From assembly GCF_900103975.1 (NCBI RefSeq), contig NZ_FNIR01000007.1, positions 124,001 through 188,000 on the forward strand: a DNA stretch of 64,000 nt, written 5' to 3'. The notes beneath the pieces are model-generated. The model saw nothing but the letters and a program-made list of their open reading frames with translations. It made no database searches and was not told the DNA's origin. The position numbers and the translations under genes are program-made. Position 1 is the first letter of the stretch; every line of letters starts with the position of its first letter. Below, one piece after another: positions 37,811 through 46,421 of this stretch. The DNA is from Klenkia soli (GTDB lineage: Bacteria > Actinomycetota > Actinomycetes > Mycobacteriales > Geodermatophilaceae).

Positions 37811-39078
37811 GGGGCGGACACCTCGGTCAGGTCAGGGAGCTGGTCGAGGTAGAGCGCCATGCCGAACCACACCCAGTTGGAGTCGTAGTAGCCGAGGTCG
37901 GTGGTGAGGTTGCCGGTGTCCGCGTCGTAGACCGGCAGCAGCTCGTCCTGGTAGACCTCGGTGGCCAGCTCCGGCTCGACGGTGGCGAAGAAGCCCATCG
38001 TGCCGCCGTACATGGCCGGGGCCTCGTAGTCCGCGGCCGGTGACCCGTCGCGGGAGTAGGCGGCGACCAGCCGGCCGTCGGTCCGCCAGTCGTCGGCCAG
38101 CACGTCCTGCTCCTCGAGCAGCGCCCGGGCGCGGGGCTCGGCGTTCCACTCCAGGTCCAGGGCGAGCCGCCACGGCGAGCGCAGCGCGTCGTAGCTGAAC
38201 CGGGTGGTGAGCGTGTCGCTGACGGCGCTGTAGGCGCCGGTCCGGCGGTCCAGGAACACCCAGTCGGGGGCCAGCCCGGCCGACGTCGCGGTGTCCAGCG
38301 GGGCGGCGTCGAGCTCGGCCAGGATCTCGTAGGAGCTGTCCACCACGGCCGACCAGTCGTGCGTCGGGTCGTCGTCGACCTCGGCGAACACCCGGTAGGC
38401 GTAGGGCGCGAAGTAGGACGGGTTGAGCAGCACGCGGTCGCGGTCGTCCTGCTCGAGGTCGTTGGCCACCAGCACCGGGCGACCGCCGACGGCCACGACC
38501 TCCTCGTCCCAGATGGAGTTGATGATCGGCAGCGCGTCGTAGAGGAAGGTGTCGTCCTGCCAGCGCTGGTAGGCCATCAGCAGCGAGAAGGCGATGTCGA
38601 CGTCGGCGTCGGTGGCGGTGTTGTCGCCGCCGACCTCGGTCTGCACGCCGTAGGTGCCGTCGGGCCGCTCGCCGAACCGCCACGACATCAGGAAGTCGGG
38701 CCGCTGCAGGTTGTCCTTGGTCCACTGCCAGCTCGCCCGGAAGGTGGCCAGGTCGTCGGACCAGACCGCCCGCATCATCGTGTAGCTCTGGCCCTCGGAG
38801 GTGGTGATGTCGTCGTTCTGCTTGTCCAGCGTCCGGTTCGTGCCCGGCTCCAGGTAGGTCTCCTTGTAGACCCGCCACAGCGCGTCCAGGGCGGTCCGGT
38901 CCCCGACGCTCATGGGGGCGTCGGCCGTCACCCGGTCGACGGCCGCGGCGACGCGGTCGTCCGCCCGCGCCAAGCCGACCAGGCCGGCCGCCAGGGCCAC
39001 GACGAGCGCGGCGGCCACCAGCAGCAGGACCCGCCGGCCGGGCCGGCGGGAGGTCGAGGTGCTCGGGTCAGGCTGCAC
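37807..39078 (-). CDS. Membrane-anchored GH8-family glycoside hydrolase
   Basis: A 423-residue protein with a single N-terminal anchor (RVLLLVAAALVVALAAGL) and an extracytoplasmic GH8 domain. ITTSEGQSYTMM contains the catalytic acid Glu, and TATDADVDIAFSLLMAYQRW the conserved Asp pair of the DADLDIA type. BcsZ-like GH8 glucanases accompany cellulose synthases and edit the nascent chain. The position directly upstream of the BcsA-like gene supports the same role here. Its start overlaps the GT4 gene by 11 bases. It could be an endo-beta-1,4-glucanase or act on a related polymer. Confidence 0.85.
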   Translation of the reverse strand: MQPDPSTSTSRRPGRRVLLLVAAALVVALAAGLVGLARADDRVAAAVDRVTADAPMSVGDRTALDALWRVYKETYLEPGTNRTLDKQNDDITTSEGQSYTMMRAVWSDDLATFRASWQWTKDNLQRPDFLMSWRFGERPDGTYGVQTEVGGDNTATDADVDIAFSLLMAYQRWQDDTFLYDALPIINSIWDEEVVAVGGRPVLVANDLEQDDRDRVLLNPSYFAPYAYRVFAEVDDDPTHDWSAVVDSSYEILAELDAAPLDTATSAGLAPDWVFLDRRTGAYSAVSDTLTTRFSYDALRSPWRLALDLEWNAEPRARALLEEQDVLADDWRTDGRLVAAYSRDGSPAADYEAPAMYGGTMGFFATVEPELATEVYQDELLPVYDADTGNLTTDLGYYDSNWVWFGMALYLDQLPDLTEVSAP

Positions 39079-40576
39079 GGTGCGCCCCGTCCTCGTCGCC
39101 GGGACCGGCGACGGCGTTGGTCGAGGTGGTCACGAGGACCGGACGACCGACCGCCTCGGCGTGCTCGACGACCTGCTCCGCGGTGGTCTCGTCGAGCCCG
39201 AGCAGATCGGTGTGCCGGGCGACGAGCACCTGGACGTCCGGGTGGTCGCGGTCGACGGCGAGGCGGTCGAGGATGCCCGGGATGTCGGACTCGTCGGCGC
39301 CGGTCAGCAGCCCGCGGACCCGCGCCCCGTCGGAGACCCACACGTCCCCGGCCCGGCGTCCGGACTCCCACTCGGTCCCGATGGCGGCGGTGGGCACGCT
39401 CAGCACCACCACGAGGTCGTTGCCGGTGCGGCGCTCGGCCTGGCCGGCGGTGCTCCGCCGACGACGGGCCTCCTCCGTGCGCAGGGCCTGCAGCATCGCC
39501 TCGGCCGTCTGCGCCCAGGTGAACTGGGCGGCCCAGGAGCGAGCCTGCCGGGACATCGCGGCGGCCTCCTCCGGGTCGGACAGGTGGGCCAGGGCCTGGT
39601 TCAGCCCGGCGGACAGCTCGCTCACGGAGTCCCCGACCAACCAGCCGGTCCGCCCGGGCTGGACCGCGTCGGTGACCCCGCGCACCCGGCGGGCCAGGGC
39701 GGGGACGCCGAGGGCGTTGGCGGCCAGCAGGCCGAGCCCCCAGTCGCCGCCGTCGGAGGCGCTGACGGTGACCCAGGCGGTGCCCAGGACACCGTCGCGG
39801 CGCTCGTCGGACAGCACGCCGTGGAACACCACCCGGGCGTCGGTGCGCCGGGCGAGGGTCTCGAGCCCGGCCTTGGCCGGACCGTCGCCGATGAGGTGCA
39901 GCTGCGTCCCGGGCCAGACCCGACCGACCTGGGCGACGGCTTCGACCAGCTGGTCCAGGCCCGCCCGCTCGGTGAGCCGGCCGACCACGACGACCCGCGG
40001 GGCGGCCGCGCGGACGACGTCGCGGCGGCCGCGGTCGGCACCGCCGGGTACCAGTCGGACGGGGCCGTCGAAGCGGAGCCGCCGGCGCACCAGCACGCGT
40101 ACGGCCGGCGACCGCACGACGGCGGTGCGGCCGCGGTAGACGTGGCGGGTCAGCGGTCCCTCGGCCCAGCGGGCCAGCACGGCCCAGGGCGACCGGCCGG
40201 CGGGCCCGTCGACCTCGACGTGGTGGACGAGCAACGCCACCGGCACGCTCCCGCGGACCACGAACGGGCTGAAGAACGGCACGCCGTCGGCGGAGTCGAC
40301 CACCGCACCGGTCGACCGGCGGTGCAGCAGCAGCCACAGCAGTGCGTGCAGGCGGACGGTCCGACGTCCGCCGGCACGCCGGACCTGGTAGCCGTCGACC
40401 GTCTCGCGCCGCGGGCTGCCCTCGACATGGCTGGTCACCAGGACGACAGGGGTGCCCTGCCGGACGAGTTCACGGGCCACCCGCGCGAGGTAGAGCTCGG
40501 CGGTCCCCGCATCGGGGTGCGCCCGGTCCCGACGGGAGAGCAGCACGACGCGGGACTCCCGCGCCGGGAGCCTCAC
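39068..40576 (-). CDS. GT4-type glycosyltransferase with unusual catalytic motif and extra C-terminal domain
   Basis: A 502-residue GT-B protein. The C-terminal Rossmann half shows VVVVGRLTERAGLDQLVEA and LHLIGDGPAKAGLE, as in GT4. However, the usual K after GRL is replaced (RAG), and the E-x7-E motif reads SASDGGDWGLGLLAANALG, with neither expected Glu clearly present. After about residue 385 comes an Arg-rich linker and a domain of about 110 residues, from NDLVVVLSVPTAAIG to the end, that I do not recognise. The GTG overlaps the upstream GT2 stop (GTGA); earlier in-frame codons are shadow sequence. It may be a weak or non-catalytic member. Confidence 0.75.
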   Translation of the reverse strand: MRLPARESRVVLLSRRDRAHPDAGTAELYLARVARELVRQGTPVVLVTSHVEGSPRRETVDGYQVRRAGGRRTVRLHALLWLLLHRRSTGAVVDSADGVPFFSPFVVRGSVPVALLVHHVEVDGPAGRSPWAVLARWAEGPLTRHVYRGRTAVVRSPAVRVLVRRRLRFDGPVRLVPGGADRGRRDVVRAAAPRVVVVGRLTERAGLDQLVEAVAQVGRVWPGTQLHLIGDGPAKAGLETLARRTDARVVFHGVLSDERRDGVLGTAWVTVSASDGGDWGLGLLAANALGVPALARRVRGVTDAVQPGRTGWLVGDSVSELSAGLNQALAHLSDPEEAAAMSRQARSWAAQFTWAQTAEAMLQALRTEEARRRRSTAGQAERRTGNDLVVVLSVPTAAIGTEWESGRRAGDVWVSDGARVRGLLTGADESDIPGILDRLAVDRDHPDVQVLVARHTDLLGLDETTAEQVVEHAEAVGRPVLVTTSTNAVAGPGDEDGAHRAA

Positions 40577-41304
40577 GCCATCCTCGCCAGGCTGGCGCGG
40601 ACGGCGAGCACCTCGGAGACGATCCGGCGGCCGTGCGTCCAGATGCCGAAGGACGAGCCGTCCTGGTCGGTCCAGCGGACCGGGACCTCGAGCACCCGCA
40701 GCCCGAGCCGGTTGGCCACGGCCAGCAGCTCCACGTCGAAGGCGAACCCGTTGGCGGTGGCCCGGGAGAACACCTGCTCGGCAGCGGCGGCGCTGAAGAA
40801 CTTGAAGCCGCACTGGGTGTCGGCGACGTCCCCGACCAGCGGGCGGGTGATCTGCCGGAAGGTGCGCGAGCCGATCCGGCGGACCAGCGGCTGGGGAACC
40901 ACGTAGTCGGCACCGGCGACCCGGCGCGAGCCGATGACGACCGGGGTGCCCTCACCCAGGCGGGCGACCACCTCGGTCAGGGCCTGCGGCGGGGTGGACA
41001 GGTCGGCGTCGACGAACCCGCGCCACCGGCCGGTCGCGGCGAGCATCCCGCGGCGCACGGCCGCTCCCTTGCCCTGCCGCGCGCAACCGATGACCCGCAC
41101 CCGGGTGTTGGCCGGCAACCGGCTGGCTCGCCGGTCGACGACCTCGGCGGTCTGGTCCACCGAGCCGTTGTCGACGACGGTGATCCGCACGTCGAGGGGC
41201 AGCGTCGCGGTGTGTGCCGTGAGCGCGTCGAGGGTGGCGCCCAGACGGGCCTCCTCGTTGAAGACGGGGATGACGATGTCCAGGTCCGGGGCGGACGGGA
41301 GCAC
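40573..41304 (-). CDS. GT2 family glycosyltransferase, dolichyl/polyprenyl-phosphate type
   Basis: A 243-residue soluble GT-A enzyme resembling ALG5/DPM1-type sugar-phosphoprenol synthases: DIVIPVFNEEARLGATLDAL, VVDNGSVDQTAE, RQGKGAAVRRGMLAATG, FVDADLSTPP with the DAD metal motif, and CGFKFF. It would load a sugar from a nucleotide donor onto polyprenyl phosphate for the flippase and GT39 enzyme. GTG start with GAGGTGG 6 bases upstream. It lies 124 bases after the GtrA gene. That gap contains no gene. Confidence 0.85.
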   Translation of the reverse strand: MLPSAPDLDIVIPVFNEEARLGATLDALTAHTATLPLDVRITVVDNGSVDQTAEVVDRRASRLPANTRVRVIGCARQGKGAAVRRGMLAATGRWRGFVDADLSTPPQALTEVVARLGEGTPVVIGSRRVAGADYVVPQPLVRRIGSRTFRQITRPLVGDVADTQCGFKFFSAAAAEQVFSRATANGFAFDVELLAVANRLGLRVLEVPVRWTDQDGSSFGIWTHGRRIVSEVLAVRASLARMA

Positions 41305-41428
41305 GCGGGGCCACCTCTCTTGTGGTCGGGACGGATCAGACGGGACGGCGGACCGCCCACGGGCGTCGGTGCGCGTGGGGGGCGGTGCGTCCCGGGTCCG
41401 GGGGACGGCGTGCTGGGGTGGAGCGGGA

Positions 41429-41845
41429 TTACGGGATCGCCGGCGAGCGGCGGAAGACCAGGCGGGAGCTGAGCAGGAAGGTCGCGCCCGAGCCGGCGAC
41501 GATGCCGACCAGTGCGCTGGGGGTGGCGCCGAGGCCCAGCAGCCGGAAGGCCACCGAGAAGGCCAGCGCGTTGAGCGCGAACCCGGAGGCGGCCGTGGCG
41601 TTGAAGGCCAGCAGGCGGGCCAGCTGCGCGCGGAGGGGGCGACCGGCGACCCGGCGCGACGCCCAGGTCCAGCGGTCGCTCACCGCGAAGTTGACCTGGG
41701 TGACGACGAGGAAGGCGACGACGTTGGCCAGCTCGGCCACGACCCGACCGGCCAGCAGGTGGAACACCGCCAGGTGCAGGGCCGACATGGCCACGCCCAC
41801 GACGGCGAACCGCAGGACGGGCGATGTCCTCAGCACGTGCAGCAC
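41429..41845 (-). CDS. GtrA-family membrane protein, putative lipid-linked sugar flippase
   Basis: A 138-residue four-helix protein of the GtrA/DPMS family: LRFAVVGVAMSALHLAVFHL, VVAFLVVTQVNFAVSDRWTW (the conserved N-F-x(4)-R-x-W-x-W-like stretch) and LSSRLVFRR near the C-terminus. GtrA proteins are thought to flip polyprenyl-phosphate sugars, which fits the neighbouring GT2. The GTG at 41843-41845 is chosen because GGAGG lies 6 bases upstream and the protein then has family length. The open frame runs to 42016 but has no site. It is first gene of the six-gene glycan cluster. Confidence 0.88.
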   Translation of the reverse strand: MLHVLRTSPVLRFAVVGVAMSALHLAVFHLLAGRVVAELANVVAFLVVTQVNFAVSDRWTWASRRVAGRPLRAQLARLLAFNATAASGFALNALAFSVAFRLLGLGATPSALVGIVAGSGATFLLSSRLVFRRSPAIP

Positions 41846-42231
41846 AGCCCACCTCCACAGCTCGACGTCGTCCCGGTACCGGGCAGGGCACGTCGCTGTG
41901 TCACCCCCGCGGTGAGCCTTGAACGTACGCACAGTTCGTGGACAGCGAGCGGGATCCGGGCGGACCTGGAACGGATCGACCCGTTCCGCACGGTCACGCA
42001 GAGTTGCGCCGCGCACAACGGGATTTTCGATCCACCATCGAGGCAGAATGCTCGTCGGCGGCCCCGGGAACCGGTGAAACGGCAGTTCAGCGCGCTACCG
42101 GACGGTCCGGGGCGCAACTCCGAGGGCACGGCGGGTCACGATCAGGTCACGAACACCGGGTGACCAGGTTTGGCCACCGAAGTGGGACAGCACACCTAGG
42201 TGTCCGACATGGTCGTACATCAAGGAGACCC
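41846..42231. other. 386-base gene-free region between the glycan cluster and hisF
   Basis: Less GC-rich than its surroundings. It should contain the glycan-cluster promoter. Seen: a 20-base dyad at 41968-41987, GGTCACGA repeated at 42134-42141 and 42145-42152, a weak hairpin at 42159-42178, the 12-bp palindrome ACACCTAGGTGT at 42192-42203, and a 41-codon frame (42095-42220, minus) of doubtful status. Confidence 0.5.
41968..41987. promoter_or_regulatory. 20-base dyad upstream of the glycan cluster (candidate operator)
   Basis: GGAACGG and CCGTTCC (7-bp arms) around 6 bases, 123 bases upstream of the GtrA start codon. The regulator is unknown. Confidence 0.3.
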
Positions 42232-43029
42232 TCAGCCCGGCAGCGGGCGGTCCCGCTGGTGCCGCACGGGCACCCCGGCGGCGTCCAGCGCGGCCTTGAC
42301 GTCGCCGATGCGCAGGTCGCCGAAGTGGAAGACGCTGGCGGCCAGCACCGCGTCGGCCCCGGCGGCCACGGCGGGGGCGAAGTGCTCGACGGCACCCGCT
42401 CCCCCGCTGGCGATCACCGGCACGGTCACCTCGCGGCGCACCTGCTCGATCAGCGCCAGGTCGAACCCGGCCTTGGTGCCGTCGGCGTCCATCGAGTTGA
42501 TCAGCACCTCGCCCACGCCGAGCCGGGCGGCCTCGACCACCCACTCGACGGCGTCCCGGCCGGTGCCCCGTCGTCCGCCGTGCGTGGTGATCTCGAACCC
42601 CGAGTCGGTGACGGCGCCGTCCTGGCAGCGGCGGGCGTCCAGCGAGAGCACGAGCACCTGGTTGCCGTACCGGTCGGCGATCTCGGCGATCAGCTCCGGC
42701 CGGGCGACGGCAGCGGTGTTGACCGCGACCTTGTCCGCCCCGGCCCGCAGCAGCTGGTCGACGTCGGCGGTGCTGCGCACGCCCCCGCCCACGGTGAGCG
42801 GGATGAACACGCTCTCGGCGGTGCGGCGGACGACGTCGTAGGTGGTCGCCCGGTCGCCCGAGGAGGCGGTGATGTCGAGGAAGGTCAGCTCGTCGGCGCC
42901 CTCGGCGTCGTAGACGCGGGCCATCTCGACCGGGTCGCCGGCGTCGCGCAGGCCGACGAAGTTCACGCCCTTGACCACCCGGCCGGCGTCGACGTCCAGG
43001 CACGGGATGACCCGGACGGCCAGGCTCAC
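42232..43029 (-). CDS. hisF: Imidazole glycerol phosphate synthase cyclase subunit
   Basis: With HisH forms IGP and AICAR from PRFAR and ammonia in histidine synthesis. The 265-residue half-barrel pair starts [20 protein letters not shown] with catalytic Asp11-equivalent; LVLSLDARR and [17 protein letters not shown] carry the second catalytic Asp and phosphate sites. GTG start overlapping the ridA stop (GTGA). Last gene of the priA-ridA-hisF unit; its partner hisH is 4.7 kb away on the same strand. Confidence 0.97.
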   Translation of the reverse strand: MSLAVRVIPCLDVDAGRVVKGVNFVGLRDAGDPVEMARVYDAEGADELTFLDITASSGDRATTYDVVRRTAESVFIPLTVGGGVRSTADVDQLLRAGADKVAVNTAAVARPELIAEIADRYGNQVLVLSLDARRCQDGAVTDSGFEITTHGGRRGTGRDAVEWVVEAARLGVGEVLINSMDADGTKAGFDLALIEQVRREVTVPVIASGGAGAVEHFAPAVAAGADAVLAASVFHFGDLRIGDVKAALDAAGVPVRHQRDRPLPG

Positions 43030-43403
43030 GCGCCCACCACCGCGTCGGCCTCGATCTCCACGACCATCGCGGGGTCGATCAGCTTCGCGACCTCGACCAT
43101 GGCGCTGGCCGGCCGGTGCTCGCCGAAGAACTCGCCGTGCACCCGGCCGACGTCCTGCCACTGCTCGATGTCGGTGACGTAGACCCGGGTGCGGACGACG
43201 TCCGCGACGGTCGCGTCGACCCGGGCCAGCGCCGCCACGATGTTCTCCAGGGCCTGCCGGGTCTGCTCGGCCGCGCCGCCCTCGACGACGACGCCGTCGC
43301 GGGTGCCGGTGGTGCCGCTGACGAACACCAGGTCACCGGCGCGGACGACGCGGCTGTAGCCGACGACGTCCTCCCACGGCGAGCCGGAGCCCAGCCGCTT
43401 CAG
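43026..43403 (-). CDS. RidA-family protein, probable CTG start
   Basis: A 125-residue Rid/YjgF protein, a family that hydrolyses reactive enamine/imine intermediates. [26 protein letters not shown] and [11 protein letters not shown] are typical. No ATG, GTG or TTG lies in frame at the expected N-terminus. The best start is CTG (codon on bases 43401-43403), which overlaps the priA stop as CTGA and has a perfect GGAGGT 6 bases upstream. In-frame GTG codons further in would remove conserved residues. A RidA-type gene between hisA and hisF occurs in other actinobacteria, by recollection. Confidence 0.85.
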   Translation of the reverse strand: MKRLGSGSPWEDVVGYSRVVRAGDLVFVSGTTGTRDGVVVEGGAAEQTRQALENIVAALARVDATVADVVRTRVYVTDIEQWQDVGRVHGEFFGEHRPASAMVEVAKLIDPAMVVEIEADAVVGA

Positions 43404-44134
43404 CGGGCCACCTCCACCGTCAGGGCCAGCGCCTGCGGCAGGGTGAACTGGCCGGCGTAGAGGGCCTTGCCGACGATGGCGCCCTCGACGCCGATGTCGG
43501 CCAGGCCGGCCAGCGCCCGGATGTCGTCGAGGCTGCTGACGCCACCGGAGGCGATCACCGGCCGGTCGGTGGCCGCGCACACCTCGCGCAGCAGCTCGAG
43601 GTTGGGCCCGCGCAGCGTGCCGTCCTTGGTGATGTCGGTGACCACGTAGCGGGCGCAGCCCTCGGCGTCCAGGCGGGCCAGGGTCTCGTAGAGCTCGCCG
43701 CCCTCGCGGGTCCAGCCGCGGGCGGCCAGCCGGGTGCCGCGGACGTCCAGGCCCACGGCGATGCGGTCGCCGTGCTCGGCGATGGCCCGGGCGCACCACT
43801 CGGGCGACTCCAGCGCCGCGGTGCCCAGGTTGACCCGCCGGCAGCCGGTGGCCAGGGCGGCCTGCAGGGAGGCGTCGTCGCGGATGCCGCCGGAGAGCTC
43901 GACGTCGACGTCCAGCTCGCCGACCACGCGGGCCAGCAGCTCGCGGTTGGAGCCGCGCCCGAAGGCGGCGTCCAGGTCGACCAGGTGCACCCACTCGGCG
44001 CCGTCGCGCTGCCAGGTCAGGGCCGCCTCGAGCGGCTCGCCGTAGGAGGTCTCGCTGCCGGCCTCCCCCTGGACCAGGCGCACGGCCTGGCCATCGGCGA
44101 CGTCGACGGCGGGGAGGAGCTGCAGCTTCGGCAC
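43400..44134 (-). CDS. priA: Bifunctional HisA/TrpF isomerase (PriA type)
   Basis: ProFAR isomerase of histidine synthesis. The 244 residues start [20 protein letters not shown], with the catalytic Asp in [22 protein letters not shown] carries the second catalytic Asp. The loop [10 protein letters not shown], with Arg-x-Trp, is the actinobacterial PriA feature that lets the enzyme also act on PRA (TrpF). No separate trpF is in the window. GTG start, 7 bases after TAGGCT, so transcription probably begins here, independently of hisH. Confidence 0.92.
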   Translation of the reverse strand: MPKLQLLPAVDVADGQAVRLVQGEAGSETSYGEPLEAALTWQRDGAEWVHLVDLDAAFGRGSNRELLARVVGELDVDVELSGGIRDDASLQAALATGCRRVNLGTAALESPEWCARAIAEHGDRIAVGLDVRGTRLAARGWTREGGELYETLARLDAEGCARYVVTDITKDGTLRGPNLELLREVCAATDRPVIASGGVSSLDDIRALAGLADIGVEGAIVGKALYAGQFTLPQALALTVEVAR

Positions 44135-44141
44135 GGCGCAC

Positions 44142-44147
44142 AGCCTA
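44142..44147 (-). promoter_or_regulatory. -10 hexamer of priA (TAGGCT)
   Basis: TAGGCT on the minus strand ends 7 bases before the priA GTG. Confidence 0.5.
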
Positions 44148-44276
44148 GGGAGGGCTCCGCCCACCGCTCCCCGCTGCCTCTCCGCGCCGGGTGGACCCTG
44201 GACGCCAGGCGCTGGTTGGTCGCTGCGGCGGACTGGGCCACGAGGGTTCATCGCCCCTCCGACCTGCACTTTCCTG

Positions 44277-44305
44277 TTGCTTGCGCACTCGAGCAGCGGT
44301 AGACT
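44277..44305 (+). promoter_or_regulatory. Promoter of the HNH gene (TTGCTT, 17 bases, TAGACT)
   Basis: -35 TTGCTT (44277-44282) and -10 TAGACT (44300-44305), separated by 17 bases. The expected RNA start near 44312 lies inside a LexA box. Confidence 0.7.
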
Positions 44306-44321
44306 TCGAACACCTGATCGA
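44306..44321 (+). promoter_or_regulatory. LexA (SOS) box
   Basis: TCGAAC-ACCT-GATCGA matches the actinobacterial LexA consensus TCGAAC-N4-GTTCGA at 11 of 12 fixed positions. It sits directly after the -10 box of the HNH gene, so LexA would block initiation. Confidence 0.75.
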
Positions 44322-44340
44322 AGCGAACCGGAGGTGTGGA

Positions 44341-45750
44341 GTGGGCCTGGACGGCGAGGCACCCGCCCTCCGCTGGGTGCCCGAGCCGCTCCCGCCCGGC
44401 GCGCTCGGGGCCGATCCGGCACCTGCCCCCTCCCCGGTCGCTGCGGCTCGTCGCCGGCCCGAGCCGCCGCCGGACGACGTCACCGCGGTGATCGACGCGC
44501 TGCTGGTGGCCGCCGGCGCCGAGCTGGGTGAGGCGTCCTCGGCGCAGCTGCTGGACCGGGCCCGTGGGCTGGCGCGGGTGCAGAACCTCGTCGCCGCTGA
44601 GCTCGCCCGGGTCGTCGCGCACGCCGAGACCCAGGAAGCAGCTGCCGCCGACGGGCTGAGCGGGATGCGGCCCTGGCTGCGCGGACACGTCGGCGCGAGC
44701 GGGCCCGAGGCCGCTGCGACCTTGGCTGCCGGACGGGTGCTGCAGCGCATGCCCGTGCTGGGCGAAGCAGCTGCCCAGGGCGCCGTCACCCTCGGACAGC
44801 TGGGTGTCGTGGGGCGGGTTCTGACCGCCGACGTCTGGGCCACAGGTGAGGCAGCTGGTCACGACATGGCCGCCGCCGACCAGGCCGTCACCGACACCGT
44901 GACCGGCAATCACCCCCGCACCCTGCCCCAGGTCTGCCAACGGATCGCCGACCTCATCGACCCCGACGGCCCCGAGCCGGTCGACCCCACCGCGGGGCGG
45001 TTCCTGCGGATCACCCGCCGCGCCGACGGGTCCCGCGCCCTGCGCGGGACCCTCGACGCCGCCGGCGGGGAGAAGGTCGAAGCCGCCTTGGAAGCCATCG
45101 CCGCCGCCGGGCGCTGCGAAGGTGACCTGCGGACACCCGAGCAGCGCTCCGCGGACGCCCTCGTCCAGCTCGCCGACCTGCACCTGGCCGCCGGGGACCT
45201 GCCCGTACTGCGCACCGTCAAGCCGCAGCTCACCGCCCTCATCCAGCTCGAGGACCTGGCTGACCCGACCGGTGTCGCCGCTACGACCACGCTCGGGTCC
45301 GGCGCGACCGCGTCCAGCCTCGTCGCCCGCCAGGCGGCCTGCGACGCCGACATCGCCCGCATCGTCCTGGGCCCCGACAGCCTCCCCCTCGACGTCGGCC
45401 GCGCCCGGCGACTCGTCCCGGCCCACATCCGGCGCGCTGCCGAGGTCCGCGACGGCGGGTGCGTGTTCACCGGCTGCCACAACCCGGCCTGGATGTGCGA
45501 CGCCCATCATCTGGTGCACTGGATCGACGGCGGAGCCACCTCCCGGGAGAACACCGCCCTGCTCTGCGAACGCCACCACACCCAGGTCCACCACGGCTTC
45601 TCGATCACGTGGGATGCCGATCGAGGGCACTGGCGCACCCTTCGGCCAGACGGCACCGAGATCCTCGTCGGCCCCCTCACCGACACCCGCGGCGATCCTC
45701 TCCCCGACCTGCACACCGCCGACCCACCCCTGTTCCCTGCACGCAGCTGA
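44341..45750 (+). CDS. 13E12-type protein with C-terminal HNH nuclease domain
   Basis: A 469-residue protein of the DUF222 plus HNH family (called 13E12 repeat proteins in mycobacteria), often present in many copies per actinobacterial genome. DUF222-like helices fill roughly residues 40-330; the HNH motif is [40 protein letters not shown] and [12 protein letters not shown], with two Cys pairs for zinc. GTG start at 44341, with GGAGGT 5 bases upstream. It is probably SOS-induced through the LexA box. DNA target and role are unknown. It splits the histidine gene order. Confidence 0.88.
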   Translation: MGLDGEAPALRWVPEPLPPGALGADPAPAPSPVAAARRRPEPPPDDVTAVIDALLVAAGAELGEASSAQLLDRARGLARVQNLVAAELARVVAHAETQEAAAADGLSGMRPWLRGHVGASGPEAAATLAAGRVLQRMPVLGEAAAQGAVTLGQLGVVGRVLTADVWATGEAAGHDMAAADQAVTDTVTGNHPRTLPQVCQRIADLIDPDGPEPVDPTAGRFLRITRRADGSRALRGTLDAAGGEKVEAALEAIAAAGRCEGDLRTPEQRSADALVQLADLHLAAGDLPVLRTVKPQLTALIQLEDLADPTGVAATTTLGSGATASSLVARQAACDADIARIVLGPDSLPLDVGRARRLVPAHIRRAAEVRDGGCVFTGCHNPAWMCDAHHLVHWIDGGATSRENTALLCERHHTQVHHGFSITWDADRGHWRTLRPDGTEILVGPLTDTRGDPLPDLHTADPPLFPARS

Positions 45751-45792
45751 ACCGGACCGGCTCAGCCGAACGCGCTGGGGCAGGCTGACCGC

Positions 45793-46398
45793 ATGGAGTT
45801 CGCGGAGGTGCTGCGGCGACGGCGGATGGTGCGCGACTACGACCCCGACCGGCCGGTGCCGGCCGAGGTGCGGGAGCGGCTGCTCGCGCACGCGCTGCGG
45901 GCGCCGAGCGCCGGGTTCAGCCAGGGGTGGGCGTTCCTGGTGCTGGAGACCGAGGCCGAGCGCGACGCCTTCTGGACGGCGACCACCGCCCCCGGTGCCC
46001 CGGACGGCTGGCTGACCCGCATGCGCCGTGCGCCGCTGCTGGTGGTGCCCTTCAGCCACAAGGCGGCCTACCTCGACCGGTACGCCGAGCCGGACAAGGG
46101 CTGGACGGACCGGGACGAGTCGCGGTGGCCGGTGCCCTACTGGGACGTCGACACCGGCATGGCGTCGCTGCTGATGCTGCTCACCGCCGTCGACGAGGGG
46201 CTGGGCGCCTGCTTCTTCGGCGTCCCCCCGGAACGGGTCGCGGCGCTGCGGGCGGAGTTCGGGGTGCCCGACGAGTACACCCCGGTCGGGTGCGTGTCGG
46301 TCGGCTACCCCGGCCAGGGCGACAAGCGCTCGCCCTCGCTGAAGCGGGGTCGGCGCGGGGTCGACGAGGTCGTGCACCGCGGCCGCTGGGCGGGGTAG
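45793..46398 (+). CDS. Nitroreductase-family flavoprotein
   Basis: A 201-residue FMN-dependent oxidoreductase. The N-terminal EVLRRRRMVRDYDPDRPVP and HALRAPSAGFSQGWAFLV carry FMN phosphate and isoalloxazine contacts; LLLTAVDEGLGACFFGVPP is the second conserved block. It could reduce nitro compounds, quinones or an F420-type substrate. ATG start with CAGGCT 6 bases upstream, a -10 variant. It lies 42 bases after the HNH gene and is followed closely by a molybdoenzyme, so a small redox unit is plausible. Confidence 0.88.
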   Translation: MEFAEVLRRRRMVRDYDPDRPVPAEVRERLLAHALRAPSAGFSQGWAFLVLETEAERDAFWTATTAPGAPDGWLTRMRRAPLLVVPFSHKAAYLDRYAEPDKGWTDRDESRWPVPYWDVDTGMASLLMLLTAVDEGLGACFFGVPPERVAALRAEFGVPDEYTPVGCVSVGYPGQGDKRSPSLKRGRRGVDEVVHRGRWAG

Positions 46399-46421
46399 CA
46401 CCACCTGCGCACACTGGGGGC

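Noticed and set aside
42200-42841. Plus-strand frame starting in the hisF downstream region
   Set aside because: Runs antisense through hisF with shadow composition.
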